Positions 44,584-57,162 of a DNA stretch of 64,000 bases are shown piece by piece (position 1 is the stretch's first letter; the number at the start of each line of letters is the position of its first letter). Source of the stretch: Rhipidocladum racemiflorum. Lineage: Eukaryota; Streptophyta; Magnoliopsida; Poales; Poaceae. Where the stretch lies: contig CM070570.1 in assembly GCA_036346355.1 (NCBI GenBank), positions 2,170,001-2,234,000 on the forward strand, in the 5' to 3' direction. The notes below the pieces were generated by a model, which ran no database searches, was not told the origin of the DNA, and saw nothing but the letters and a program-made list of their open reading frames with translations. The position numbers and the translations under genes are program-made.

Positions 44584-45229
44584 TTACACACCTTTTCCTC
44601 TAGAAGAGATTATCAAATTCGCGGTGTTTCTTAGGCTCTTAACAGTACCAAACAGCGTTTGACGGGTAGTACCAGCGAAGCTTCTGCGTTCCATCGACTA
44701 GAGCACGTTGTGTTTGGACAAAACCGAGTCGTTTTGGACTTTGCGCCCCCTGAATTTGGAATGATCTTTTCGAAGTCCGTACACGCATGTCACCTCAACA
44801 CACGTCATAACAAATTGAAGGGGAGCATAGGACATAGGACCATCCAGACCAGACGGAATAGCTTTCGTAGTGGTGCTTTCGACTGCTGATAGATGGCAGC
44901 GTATGAGAGAGGAACCTCTAAAAATTGACCACCAAATGCTGCGATTCTATATGGGAATTGAGATGCCATTGTCGTTGTATCTCAGAATAAAAGAATCCTA
45001 ATCAACTTCGACATTTGTAAAACAACATTACCTTTCTTTTTCCGGAGTGCTTTAACTAAACGCCAAATCTTTTTGCAAAATATCTTGGTTTTCTCCGAGA
45101 TCTGTCTTAATCCAGCCGGCGAAGCCAAACATGCAAGATGCACGTATTAGTGACATCAGGAAAACAGGTCACATACCTTCTATTGATTTCTCTCCTCGCA
45201 ATCTCATCGGGGTTTCACTTTTGTTTTGA

Positions 45230-46370
45230 ACTTAAATTTCGTCATCCCGGCGGTATCAAAATTTTACTTGAAATTCGCTTAAAATTACTCGGTTTGAAAG
45301 TCAAATGAATTTGAAATCTAGTAAAAAAAGGCTCGAAACCTCCGAGCGAAATTCGCGGAAAAGGTTCGAAATTCGCTCGAAAAATCGCTGGGTTCGAAAA
45401 CCGCTGAAATTCACTCGAAAAGATCGAAAAACCGATGGTAGTTGAAAAAAAAATGGGGGGAATGTAGAAAAATTAGGGGAAAATTGTAAAAAAAAATATT
45501 GTAAAATTAAAAAAACCATTAAAAGCCAAAAATAATATTTGAAGAATTATTTCAACAAATATTACTACTAAATATAACTGAATAAATATTAAAACATGCA
45601 GTGTGTTGTAGAGGTGTAGTCTAAAATTCTGATTTAAATGTTGCACTTATTTGATCAACTATGATTTTTGTAGGTTGTAGTAGATCCTGTAACAATGTAT
45701 TTCTATTTATTTTATATGCACTACAGTTGATTGTTTAATACTTGCATTCATATTGAATATTTAGTTATGATATGACTCTCTCTCAAAATAACAGAAAAAA
45801 AAAATGATAGACGGTTTATCACTAGAGGTCTCATATAATTCTATATTGATTGTTGACAAGTTAAACCGGGGATTTTGATTTAGTCTAATGATCTCTTAGC
45901 AGTTTACATGTGATTTTAAGAAAAACTCAGATGTACTTTCTGAATATAGGTCATGATTTTATGGATAGTGCCCTTCTTACCTCATGCTGTTGGTTTTTAC
46001 AATGAAATATTGGTACTAAATATATTTCAATAAATATGACTACTAAATATACTTCAACAAATATTGCTACTAAATATATATAATTCAACAACTATTGCTA
46101 CTAACTAAATTGAATGGCTCAAAAACGTCTTCAAACTTTGTTTTTAAATAAGATTCACATTAGAGGTCATAAGTCTATCAACACTAATTATCGAGAAATT
46201 TTGGATAATTTTTTTAAATTTTTTTAAATTTTTTTAAATTTTTTTAAATTTTTTGAATTTAAATTTGAATTCGAGCAAAATTCGAAACGGTTTTCTTTCT
46301 CGGCTTTGAGCGGTATGGTCAAAATTCGCGAATTTCGTTCGGATTTCAACGAAAAGTCGAACGTGATTCT
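45230..46370. mobile_element. Possible DNA element with ttcgctcgaaa-type ends
   Basis: aaattcgc, ttcgctcgaaaa and cgaaaaccg words crowd 45270-45440, and their inverse (gcgaatttcgttcggattt, gagcaaaattcgaaacgg) lie at 46260-46360, suggesting subterminal inverted repeats of a 1.1 kb element. The interior is AT-rich with repeated ttcaacaaatattgctactaaatat words at 45550, 46020 and 46060. No ORF, no clear duplication. Confidence 0.4.
46209..46255. repeat. 10-bp tandem repeat (tttttttaaa)
   Basis: About four and a half perfect copies of a 10-base unit inside the element at 45230-46370. Confidence 0.9.
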
Positions 46371-46547
46371 CATCCTCAGTTCTTTCTTTCAAGGGAAAAG
46401 GAAAGCTTTATTGAACAAACAGGATGATGAAGGATTGAATCCATGAAGGGATTTCAGAAAGCCAAACGGCACAGTTAATCGTGAAATTTTGTTACAAGAT
46501 CCATCCTGTAGCAAGGAATTTTTTTTTATAATGAAGTGAGGAATTTA

Positions 46548-46827
46548 GGCCCCGTTTGGCAACTTGGAACCGAGTTGTTTCTACTAGAATCTAGAAGAAA
46601 TCCAGCCAAACGGGCTAAAACTCGAAACGATTTTCCTTGGAACGTTTCTCCTTTTTCCACACCGTGGTTGAATCACCTTCAACCCCGTTTCACTAGTTTC
46701 TACTAGAATCTGGAACCGTACCAAATGGTTTGCAGAAAGTGATTCTGATTCTACCTGAAACGTTTCTACCAAGAATCTAAAACCGTTTCCGTTTCTACTA
46801 GAATCTGGAACTATACCAAACGGAGCC
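46548..46827. mobile_element. Tourist-like (PIF/Harbinger) MITE, 280 bp
   Basis: Left end ggccccgtttgg, right end on the other strand ggctccgtttgg, flanked by TTA on both sides (46545-46547 and 46828-46830). The interior has repeated tttctactagaatctgga words. Confidence 0.8.
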
Positions 46828-47887
46828 TTAATTAGTCTCCATTTTTTTTCAGAAAGCCAAACGGCACAGTTAAACGGCACAGTTAATCAGTCTCCATTTT
46901 TTAATAGCAAAATAGACTGCGAGTTCACCTGTAGTGAGGAATTTATGGTTTGCAATATCCATCTGACATTCTTCTTTTTTGGTGGAGTAGATCAAAAGTG
47001 GCCAGCACTTTTCTTTTCTTCTTTCTTTTTAGAATTTCTCACAGGCATGCCTTGAATATTGATGCATTCTTCTGCCATTCGAGTGATCTCAAACACACAC
47101 ACCAAAAAAAAAAAAAAACAACAATTGTCTGACGATCTCGATGCATTTGTTTACCGGACATGCCATGTGGTGGAAACCTGCACGGCAGATAATCAGCATT
47201 TCATCATAAAAACAATAATAAAACAACAAAAAAATTGTCTCATTTCAATCAGAGCATGTACAATAATATTGTCTTTAATTTTAACGTGTCACCTCCACAT
47301 CACAAAGAGACATCCATAAAGATATATCTTCAACAAATTATTTCTAACTCGTTTCACAATATCAATTTATAACATTTTTTCTAGTGGGCCACCATATTTT
47401 AATATTATACACCCTTACCTCTTTCTCTCTCCCACCAATAACTCCATCACCCCTTCTTCCTCCTCCCACCAACCTCCATCCACCTCCATTCCTCGCCACT
47501 AGGCGTTAACCTCCTCCTCCCTCCAACTGGCATCCCCCCATCAACTCCCCCCTCCCCCTTCAATCTCCACCCACCTCGCGCATAGGCCCCCCTTGCCTCT
47601 CCACCGCATCGGCCTCCTCGCGCCATTGCCGCTCTCTTCTTGTCCATTATCCACCCTCCTCCACCCATCCACCACCTCTACCTCCTTCCACGCCATTGCC
47701 ACCTTCGACCTCACCACCGTTGACATCCTGTGCCTCCCACCCCTTGCCGCCATCCGTCATCATCACCTTATCTAGGCCACACCACCATGTGGGCCCACAT
47801 ACTGCGTGGCAATGAAAGTCTCTGCTCTAACAACGTGCGCGTCGTTGCTTTGTGCGTTGGTTTGCGTGATGCGATCACCATCTTGGG

Positions 47888-48490
47888 TAGGGATGAAAAC
47901 AGGATCGGATATTTCCTCCCGATCAGGGATCGGATCCGATTGGGACTGGATTTAACTATCCGATCGGATCCGGGATGGGATCCGGAATTGGATACGGAGC
48001 AGTCAATATCTGGTAAATACGGGACGTGATCCAGATATTCTGATTTTTCCTATTTGAGTATCCGAATTTTTCCTATTCAGATATTCGGATCGGATATCCG
48101 GATTTCCTATTCGTACATCAGCAAGGCCCATGCAGTTTCATCCCATTTTTTCCATGAAGAGCCCATTTATATTAACAATTAGTTGGTTATATTGATCATA
48201 AAGTATCATATTCTTTCTATGACATATACTAGGTTTGATTGATATATCACTTGCTACTATGATCATGTATTTGTACGGTTTAATTCAAAATATATTTCTC
48301 TATATATGCGTGCATTATCTGTATATCTTTATTCGTTTTTGACCCGAATCCTTCATATATCCGTATCCCAAATAATTTATATTTGTATCCGTATTCGATC
48401 AGCCTGTATCCGGTTTCGAATCCGAAAAAAATAAATTAATTAAGATACGAAGAGCAATATCCGCCCGAATTCGACCCGTTTTCACCCCTA
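47888..48490. mobile_element. Ac/Ds-like hAT non-autonomous element
   Basis: Left end tagggatgaaaac and right end gttttcaccccta form the Ac-type terminal inverted repeat, and ggatcgga/atccg words crowd both ends. The flanking 8-mers (atcttggg and atggtttt) do not match, so the target duplication has decayed or an end is rearranged. No transposase. Confidence 0.6.
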
Positions 48491-48499
48491 ATGGTTTTT

Positions 48500-49710
48500 C
48501 TTCTCTCTCCTCCAACTCAATTATGCGATGATACAGGCTAACCAACGGCTGACGGTGAATATTGGAGGTGCACTGAGGAAACAAAAAACAGATCAATCAA
48601 AACCGTCGTATACTCGTGTTCTTCCGCAAAAGCAAACGGGAACGACAACAAGCGCACACACGGCCGCGCGTCACACGAGCGCGGATGAAGTCCAAATTTG
48701 ACGCATTCCAAATCCACTCCAAGACAAAAATAAAACAAACCCGATTCTGTCTTCCAGCCCCTCCTCGTTCCCACTAATTGAAGTCGAACCCACAAAAAAT
48801 TACCCTCCTGTCCCCAACTCCAGTTCTTGGCTCTTGGATTTTGGAACCAGCCCAAACGTGCAAAGCTTGGTCCTTTGCCAACTTCACTGGGTTTTAGGGG
48901 CCGGCAGTGAGGAAAGGAGGCTCCTTGGCAGCAGGAGACTCGTGGTTGGTTCAAGAAATCGAGGTTTAAGTGTCCAATCGGGTCCTCAGGTGCGTATGCG
49001 GTGGCCTGGATTGGAAAGGCGGCATCTTGGAAGCGGTTGCTGGAATTTGCAGCGCTCAATTGGTTCGTTCTCTTGTTGGAAGCTTTTGTATGCATTCATG
49101 GAGTCCCAATCTCACTTCTTCTTTGAACGGCAATCTTGCTTTTGTGCCTTAGCTCGTCCCTGCAGAGTCCAATTTTTTTGTCTGTTCAGATATGCGCGTA
49201 GATTGTTATGGTGCGGTAAGTTAGACTTCTCTCTCTTCTTCTTTTTTGTGGTCTAGAACTAGAAGGCATTCTTAGTGGTATAATTCAGCTATTGACTTGG
49301 CTGGCGACTCAGCTGGGTCAATTTCTTCTTAATGCATGCTAGCAGTATTAGAAAAGGGTCTACCTGAAAGAATATGAAATTTGGGGTTCTATTACTAGAA
49401 AGGGGAGAAAAAAGGAGGTGAAAGATCTCATAAGTGCGGGGAACAATAGGTCACAATCGTCTCGTGCTTTCTCTTCGGTGTGTCTCTTCGTGTGGGCATT
49501 AATTGCAGCCAAATTGCAGGTGGACAGGTATCCATTACTCACAGTCCAGAATAGGGCGAGTGAGTTGGCAAAGATGACCGGAACTCAGGAACCAGTGGAA
49601 ACAAAGGCATAAAGCAACAAAGGTATCTGAATTCTGAGCCAGGTGTGGCGTCCTAGAAGAGAGGTAAGGAAGCAGCCTGTTGCTGAAGCCACCGAGAGGA
49701 GGGAGCAGAG
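48500..49710 (+). promoter_or_regulatory. Upstream region and probable 5' leader of the SMP/C2 gene
   Basis: No gene is recognised. Two overlapping frames (one per strand) around 48540-49256 lack domains. The stretch is less repetitive than its surroundings and probably contains promoter and leader, perhaps with a leader intron; I could not fix a TATA box or start site. Confidence 0.35.
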
Positions 49711-52700
49711 ATGGTGAAGAGGCTGAAGAAATTGAATGCCAAGGAAGCGCTGGAGTTCTTGAACCAGGTCATGGTGGAGCAACCCTTGCTCCCCTTCCTG
49801 ATCCCACTTGGCCTTTTTGCGTGGTTCGTCGAGCGGTGGGTTGTGCCATTCTCTAATTGGGTTCCCCTCGCCGCTGCCGTTTGGGCGACAATTCAGGTAG
49901 TTGTTTCTGCCATGGTGTTCAGATGAATTAATTTATAGGTTGGGATTAATTTGGCTCAGTTTCTTTGATGTCATGTTGAATTGCTTGGAGCATGGTCTCT
50001 GGGCTGGGCCTTCAGATGATACTATGTGATTTGGTGTAAACTATTGTTTGTTTCTTGATTGGGAAGTGCTGATCATTTTTTTTTGGGTTTGTGAATTGCT
50101 CATAATTTTGAAGGGAAGACTAACAGCTAGCAACATTTTATCCCTGTCACTATAGTTTGTTTTGCCTACTTAGTTCTTACCATGTCGTATTATTTTTGCA
50201 GTATGGGAGGTTTAAAAGGAGGATAGCTGTAGAAGATTTGAACAAAAGATGGAAGCATCTTATACTGAACACAACGGTTTGTTTTGTTCCTTTACTTATT
50301 TCTGATTCTCTTTATTCATAGACTTTCAGTCATACTCCTTTTACGCCTGTTGTAGCCTACCACACCAATAGAGCCTTGTGAGTGGTTGAACAAACTTCTG
50401 ATAGAAGTTTGGCCCAATTACATGGAACCGAAACTAGCAAGGAGATTTCAATCTACCGTTGAGGTCAGCTTCTGCATCCTTTCTGGATATTTGTTCTCTA
50501 TAGCTCTAGAGCACCAGAGTGCTAGGAAACCAATGTACTGTGATTTGTGGAAGAGTTCTATTATACTTAATAATTTTTATGCTTATATGTAATCTAGCAG
50601 TAGACAGTTCTAAAAGTTTTAGCACTTCACATTCGGTAATGACTTGTTATCATTAGAGGGTAGAAAAGCATCCGGATAGGTTATGCTGGAGATATGTGCA
50701 AGTTGATGGTCTCAGAATCAAATTCATTAGCGAATGCCTTTGCTTCCATTAATTTGAAGTATTCCATATGTATTGCAAGTTATGTCGCTTACTAACTTCT
50801 ATACAGATTGTTTATAAGTAGCTGACCAGATCTATGTGATTTTGCAGAGACGTTTGAAGAATCGAAAACCAAATCTGATAGTAAGTTCTCTCTAATTTGT
50901 TTTTCTTCTTGTGTTGCTATTCTGATTTCAGTACTACTAATACTTTGCTTTTATATCACCAGGATAAAATAGACCTACAGGAATTCTCGCTTGGTTCTTG
51001 TCCACCTACCTTGGGAGAGCAGGGCATGCGCTGGATGACTTCAGGTGACCAGGTCAGTTGTTCATATTCTGTATTGTGTGTCCATCTGAAAGTTACACTT
51101 CCAAAATGCACTTAAGATGGTGGAAATACTAATTCAAGTGCTGGTCATCTGTTCGTCCCGTCCTCCCTCTCTCTGCACATCGTTGAAAGGATTGCTTAGG
51201 CAGTTCTGTAGTTACAGAACTATATCACAGTGATTTAGCTTGTTTGCTCATTCTTCTTCATCGACTCCAAAATCCAATGATGTGCTTTTTGGATATTCAA
51301 TTGGTCAAACTTGTCCCCACATGATTGAAAAGGAATTTAGTGAAAAGCTGAATCTTTATATGCATGCAGTATCGCTAACGATGTCTCCGGTGATTCTGAT
51401 TATAACCTTGAGTGATACCATGTTCTAAGCAGGAGAAGTAGACGGAAGCTTCATTATTGTTATAATACATTCATTGGGTGTGCAACTTAACCCTCTCTTT
51501 TTTTTGTGAACATGCAGCAAGTCATGCGCTTGGGTTTTGATTGGGACAGCAACGAGATGAGTGTAATGTTTTTGGCCAAATTAGCAAAGCCACTGATTGG
51601 TACTGCTCGCATTGTTATAAACAGCATCCACATCAAGGGAGATGTATGCCCTTTGCTCTCTCCATTTTTTTTAAACTGTTATATATAATTTGTCTTGATT
51701 TTGCAAAACACTTCTCTTAATTTCGGAAAGTGAGAAAACTTCTAACTTTGTTTAGTGAGATCAGGAAGCAGGCAATGAGCAATGATGATGAAACAATGGT
51801 TTTGGAGAGCCATTTCAAATTCTCAAAATAAAGCTTTAGCATGCAATTGGCTTTATATTGTGTTTGTGTGAAGTGGGAACATGGTGTCTTGTGTTATTTG
51901 ACTGGCTATAGCAATTTTGTTGAAGCGTAGTGAATTTTGCCTAGATATGAACTAATCTGAATTGATATTTAGTCTTTCCTGATTTGCATCGCTGCGCAAG
52001 CTTGAGTTTGGTACTGTCTTTGATTCAAATTACATTGTTGCAGCTTCGGCTGATACCCATCCTTGATGGTGAAGCTATTCTCTATTCTTTTGAATCTACT
52101 CCGGAAGTCAGGATAGGAGTAGCATTTGGAAGTGGTGGAAGCCAGGCAGTTCCTGGTATGGAGTTACCGGGTGTCTCAACATGGCTGGTGGGTTTGTGTG
52201 GACCATTTGATTTAGTCCTCCTTGACACCTTTGCAGTTTCTTAACATAATGTCAGCCATTGTGTAATGAAATTTGGAATCTAAATTTAATGGACGTATCT
52301 AATGCATGCTTCATGAATCATGCAGGTAAAGCTTTTGACTGAAACCATAGTGAAGACAATGGTTGAACCTCGCCGTCTCTGTTTTTCTTTGCCATCAGTA
52401 GATTTAAAGAAACGAGCAATTGGGGGTGTTCTTTCAGTTACTGTTGTTTCAGCTAGTAACCTTGGCAGAAGGGGCACAACTAATGAGTTAGGGAACCACC
52501 AAAGCTCAACTGGAGGCACTGCATCTGGGATTGCTGATAACAAGGTAGGACAGACGTTTATTGAGGTAGAGGTTGGCAACTTGATGAGAAAAACAAGTAC
52601 AAGTATGGGTCCAAATCCTACATGGAATAGCACATTTAACATGGTACTACATGGAGAGACAGGTGTTATCAAGTTTATTCTGTATGAATTGGATTCCGGT

Positions 52701-55700
52701 GGTGTCAAATTCAACTACTTGACAAGCTGTGAGATAAAGGTACCCTAGAGATAATGCTTTCTTATTTTAGTATATTTTCCATGACTCGAGACATTTGTGG
52801 TTCTTCCCACATATCCAAGGACACTGAAGAAAGAAATTTAAACAGGTCAAGTATGTTTTAGATGGTTCAACAATATTTTGGGCTATAGGACATGATTCTG
52901 GTGTGGTCGCAAGACATGCTGAGCACTGTGGAAAAGAAGTTGGAATGGTTGTTCCATTTGAGGATATTAAGAGCGAGGTACCATGCCTATCATCAGTTTT
53001 TCATCAGTAACTATCATTGGAATGCCTATCATTTACATTTTTACTTCAGTAACTATCTGACTATCTGTTTATCATCAGTTTTTTTCACTTCCCAGAACCT
53101 GTTTTTGGACCTGATTTCAGATTATAAGTAAGACATGAATGTCTGATTGATAGAAATTTAATTCACATTTGCAGGTTAATTTTCATAAGTCACCAAAGTA
53201 AAATTTTGATTACTCTGTTTGCTTTGCCAATATGCCATATGTGTGTGGGAGGTTATCCTGACTCCTCGTGTATACAAGCTACTAAGCAACACACATTAGG
53301 ACCTTAATAACCTGTCTGGTTCTAATGCTTTCCTTTGTTGTATTTTTTTTGTTAAACTGCCTTTCTTTACTATCGAAATGTTTGATGGATCCATGGGTAG
53401 GGCATTAACAACAACTGAAATCAATTTGACATAATAACTGTAAATAAGTTCTATGGTACTTGCTTGTTCGACTATGAACTGGTTGCCTAAAGATTGGGCA
53501 GTTATGCCATTTCTTGTTTTAGTTTATTTTATCTATGAATGGTAGTGCAAACAGTTAAAGATTGTTTTGATTGCAGTTAACTGTCAGCCTTGTGCTAAGA
53601 GAATGGCAATTCTCCGATGGATCGGTTACGTTGAGCAATTCTCTGAGCAATGGATTTCAATCTTCTAATGATGGATTGCCAAAGGTTCAGTCCAGGACAG
53701 GAAGGAAGCTCAGAGTCACAGTAGTGGAGGGCAGGGCCCTTGCAGTAAATAGTAAACCTGGAAAGTGTGATCCTTATGTGAAGCTCCAGTATGGAAAGGT
53801 TGCTGTTACCTTACTCAACTTTACTTTCACTAATTGTTCAGTTCAGGCAATTTTATTCTAACCTTAGATTTGGCCATTAGGCTCTATACAGAACAAAGAC
53901 GCTCTCTCGTACAGTCCGTCCAGTTTGGAATGACAAGTTTGAGTTTGATGAGATTGCTGGCGGTGAATATCTGAAGATCAAATGCTACAATGCAGATATA
54001 TTTGGTGATGACAGCATTGGTAGTGCAAGAGTAAATTTAGAGGGACTTTTAGATGGTGTTAGCCGTGATGTCTGGGTCCCACTTGAGAAAGTAAATTCTG
54101 GAGAAATCAGGCTCGAAATAGAGCCAATACAGAATGATCATAGCAATAGCCTAAAGGTACACCCTTAAGTATTGAATTTTTAGATTGGGAAGAGCATCAA
54201 TACCATTATTTTGCTAGAGGGAGCCTAGTGGAAATTTTAAATTTTGATGTTCAGTACAATTAGTTTAATAGTACTCATGAAGCCCTCCATTACTAGTTGC
54301 ATATCCTTGATTCTGTCATGGCCAGGCAGCTTCAGAAAGTTTTTGTTGTTATACCATTTTGTCGAATGATTGTGATTCTGGAATCTGGATTGTGCTTCTT
54401 TTTGGCAGAAATCAAGCAGTAAAGTTGGAGCTAGCTGGATTGAGCTAGTGATAATTGAAGCCAGGGATCTTGTTGCTGCTGATCTGAGAGGCACTAGTGA
54501 TCCTTATGTCAGGGTGCAATATGGGAATAACAAGAAGCGAACCAAGGTTTGGTGATGCATTTTACCGATATTTTTCATCATGTTTGTATCAAGAGTTGCA
54601 TTGTTTTTCTGATGCATGGAATCTCTGTCCAATAAGCATGTTGCAAGTCATACTGAATTTCTGAGCAGTTTTAAAGTAGAGAAAATTAACTCAGTACCAT
54701 CGCAAATAGGTACAAATTGTGCATTTGTGTTGAAGTAGTAGCATCTGACATTAATACATGATTATTATATAGTGCATGGGGTTACTTCAGATTAGTGCAA
54801 GTCTTGCAAGCAGTAGCAGTCGATCTGTGTTTAGCAGCTAAGACAATGGAAGAGCTTCCACAGGAATGTTAACAGAGCTCATTATGTACTTCCAATCATG
54901 CTTTTTCCACTGTTTGTATATTTGTCTTGCAAGCAGTAGCAGTTGGAGAATTAAGGTCAGTCTGTTCTTTGCAGATGCTAGGTGTGGCAACCAGTTTAAA
55001 CTGAATAATTATTTCCTTTCAGGTCATTTACAAAACGCTCTCACCATCTTGGAACCAGACATTTGAGTTTGCAGAAACCGGAGAACCCCTGATTTTGCAT
55101 GTCAAGGACCACAACGCTCTCCTTCCAACCGCTAGTATAGGTCACTGCACTGTCGAATACAGCATGCTTCCTCCAAACCAATCTGCCGAAAAATGGATAC
55201 CACTCCAAGGAGTAAGAAGCGGAGAAATCCGTGTGAAAGTCGCACGAAGGTTGCCAGGCTTGGAAAAGAAAACTGGCTTAGAGACAGATGCATCTACCCT
55301 CGGCAAAGGACACAAGATATCAGCACAGGTGAGAGGTTTGGTTTATTTGGACAATGTATCTGTGCTTACTGTTTACTTCTGCCACATTCTTCTCGGTCTT
55401 CTGTGTTATTCACTTACTCCCTCCGTCCCACAGAGAGTGCATTTTTAGTGTTCAAAATTTATCCCACAAAGAGTGCATTAGTCTGTAGGGCCCAGTTATA
55501 GATGTAAGCATGTTTATTTAAGTGCTGGTGGAAACCAAAGCACCATCACACCTATGTATGGAGTAATGAGGGTCAAATTAGTCATTTACCTTGCATACTA
55601 ATCTGTCCTAAAAAAAATTAAAAATGCACAAAGATCTTTGTAGGACAGAGGGAGTATTGATTATATGGTGTGACGAAGATCGTGTGCTTTTTTAACAGAT

Positions 55701-55917
55701 GAGAGAGAGCCTGAAGAAGTGTACAGGCTTAATTGATGAGGGTGGTGACACAGAGGCCCTATCGTTGGCGTTGACAGAGGTGGAAGGCATACAGGAGGAG
55801 CAGCAAGTGTACATACGGCAGCTGGAGCGGGAGAAGGCGGCGTTGTTGCGTAAAATACAGGAGATTGGTTCTGAAATCATAAGGACATCGTCCGGTCCTC
55901 CAAGGACGCCCTACTAG
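49711..55917 (+). CDS. SMP and C2-domain protein (plant synaptotagmin-like, NTMC2T3/SYTF type)
   Basis: Fourteen exons: 49711-49896, 50202-50276, 50356-50463, 50848-50880, 50963-51052, 51518-51643, 52044-52187, 52326-52739, 52846-52977, 53577-53798, 53881-54156, 54409-54546, 55023-55328, 55699-55917. All start and end in phase 0; 822 residues. Residues 27-60 hold an N-terminal membrane anchor (LPFLIPLGLFAWFVERW..., VPLAAAVWATIQYG). An SMP lipid-transfer-type domain spans about 90-275 (PCEWLNKLLIEVWPNYMEPK, GFDWDSNEMSVMFLAK). Three C2 domains follow: about 290-430 (lacks the Asp ligands), 483-590 (KCDPYVKLQYGK, NADIFGDD) and 610-720 (ARDLVAADLRGTSDPYV). The end is a coiled coil (IQEEQQVYIRQLEREKAALL). 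The family tethers ER to plasma membrane at contact sites. The start ATG is followed by KRLKKLNAKEALEFLNQVM, as in family members I recall. A Stowaway MITE lies in the last intron. Confidence 0.93.
55417..55654. mobile_element. Stowaway-like (Tc1/Mariner) MITE in last intron of the C2 gene
   Basis: Left end ctccctccgtcccacagaga, right end on the other strand ctccctctgtcctacaaaga, flanked by TA on both sides (55415-55416, 55655-55656); 238 bp. It contains repeated gagtgcatt words. Confidence 0.88.
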
Positions 55918-57162
55918 TTAGATCAACAAATATACTTCACAAACAACTAGTGCTCACAAGTCACAATTACGGGCAAAGACCTAATTATTTTAGATATAAC
56001 TATACTTTTGCGGATTTATTAGCAGTAACTTGTGAGTAGATGGATGTATAGGTAACCACAGGCGTATCTGTAGTGCTGCAAAGTCAGTCAGCAGATGCGG
56101 CTTACTGAAGGCGCTTTGTACACGGTTATATACGGCCTACTGCACAGTTGTCGCTTTGGATAAAGTTGTATCTAAACTTTCGAAACTTTAACTGTTAATA
56201 TATTTTTAAATATTTAAATTGGATATATGAAAATCATATGTAGATTTGTCTTGAATTTTTTTCATACTATTACAATTTTATTGGATTTTATAAATATATT
56301 ATAATAACAATTAGTGGTAAAGTTGTGTTTTTTTAGCAATATTTCTATGCTTTTCTTCCTAATACAAGTTGCACAAATCTTGAAGTAAGCGAAGTGGTAA
56401 GTAATTCTCATCTATCCTTCATTAATGCTTTAATATTTATGCAACTCTAAAAAAAAGAGCACAGAAGCACCTCTCGTGTTTGTTTTGAGACACCCCCAAG
56501 GAAGTAAGTATTTTAGAAGATTTTCCTGAGTACATATATGTAATGCCCACAGCCAGTGGAAATTGGACTTGAAGTCTAGAAGGAATGCCCTACATTACAG
56601 TCCGGCGGTTCACCTTTCTTTTCATGCATGTCTACTTGTACATGGCAGCGCCATCTCCTCATAATTGCCATATTTTCAGGCCATGGTGTCCCTGGGGGCC
56701 TGGACATGAAAAGCATGGAACCTAGGACGGCGAAAGCACAGCAGTTATGTAGCGCCCAAACTGGAAAGCATTTTATTTTGCAGTGGACACACCGATCAAA
56801 GAAGGGTGATAAATACTCCACTTGAAAGCTCTACCACTTCTCTCGATCATTGCATGCTTGAAAACATCAAAGCCCTTAGCCTATACTAGCTTGTACCGGT
56901 ACGATCTCTGAATCGCTTCGCTTGTCGGTTGCCCGCTCTCTCCTGTTGGAAAGTCAATTGATCTCATGCAGCAGGCGTAGGTGTCCGATCATCCTACATC
57001 TTAGCTTTGACTTTAGGCTCTATATATTTACGATCGTTCGCAATGTCCAAGAAGAAACATGTTTTTATTTTCCTCCTCTTTTCATCACCCATTTTTGTTT
57101 TCTCTTCGTCCCTAGTATCTTTTTTTTTGGCGGGAAATTTCAACGAATGACACTGAATTGGA

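Noticed and set aside
48538..49256. Long overlapping frames on both strands upstream of the SMP/C2 gene
   Set aside because: No domain, no consistent splicing; more likely promoter and leader sequence.
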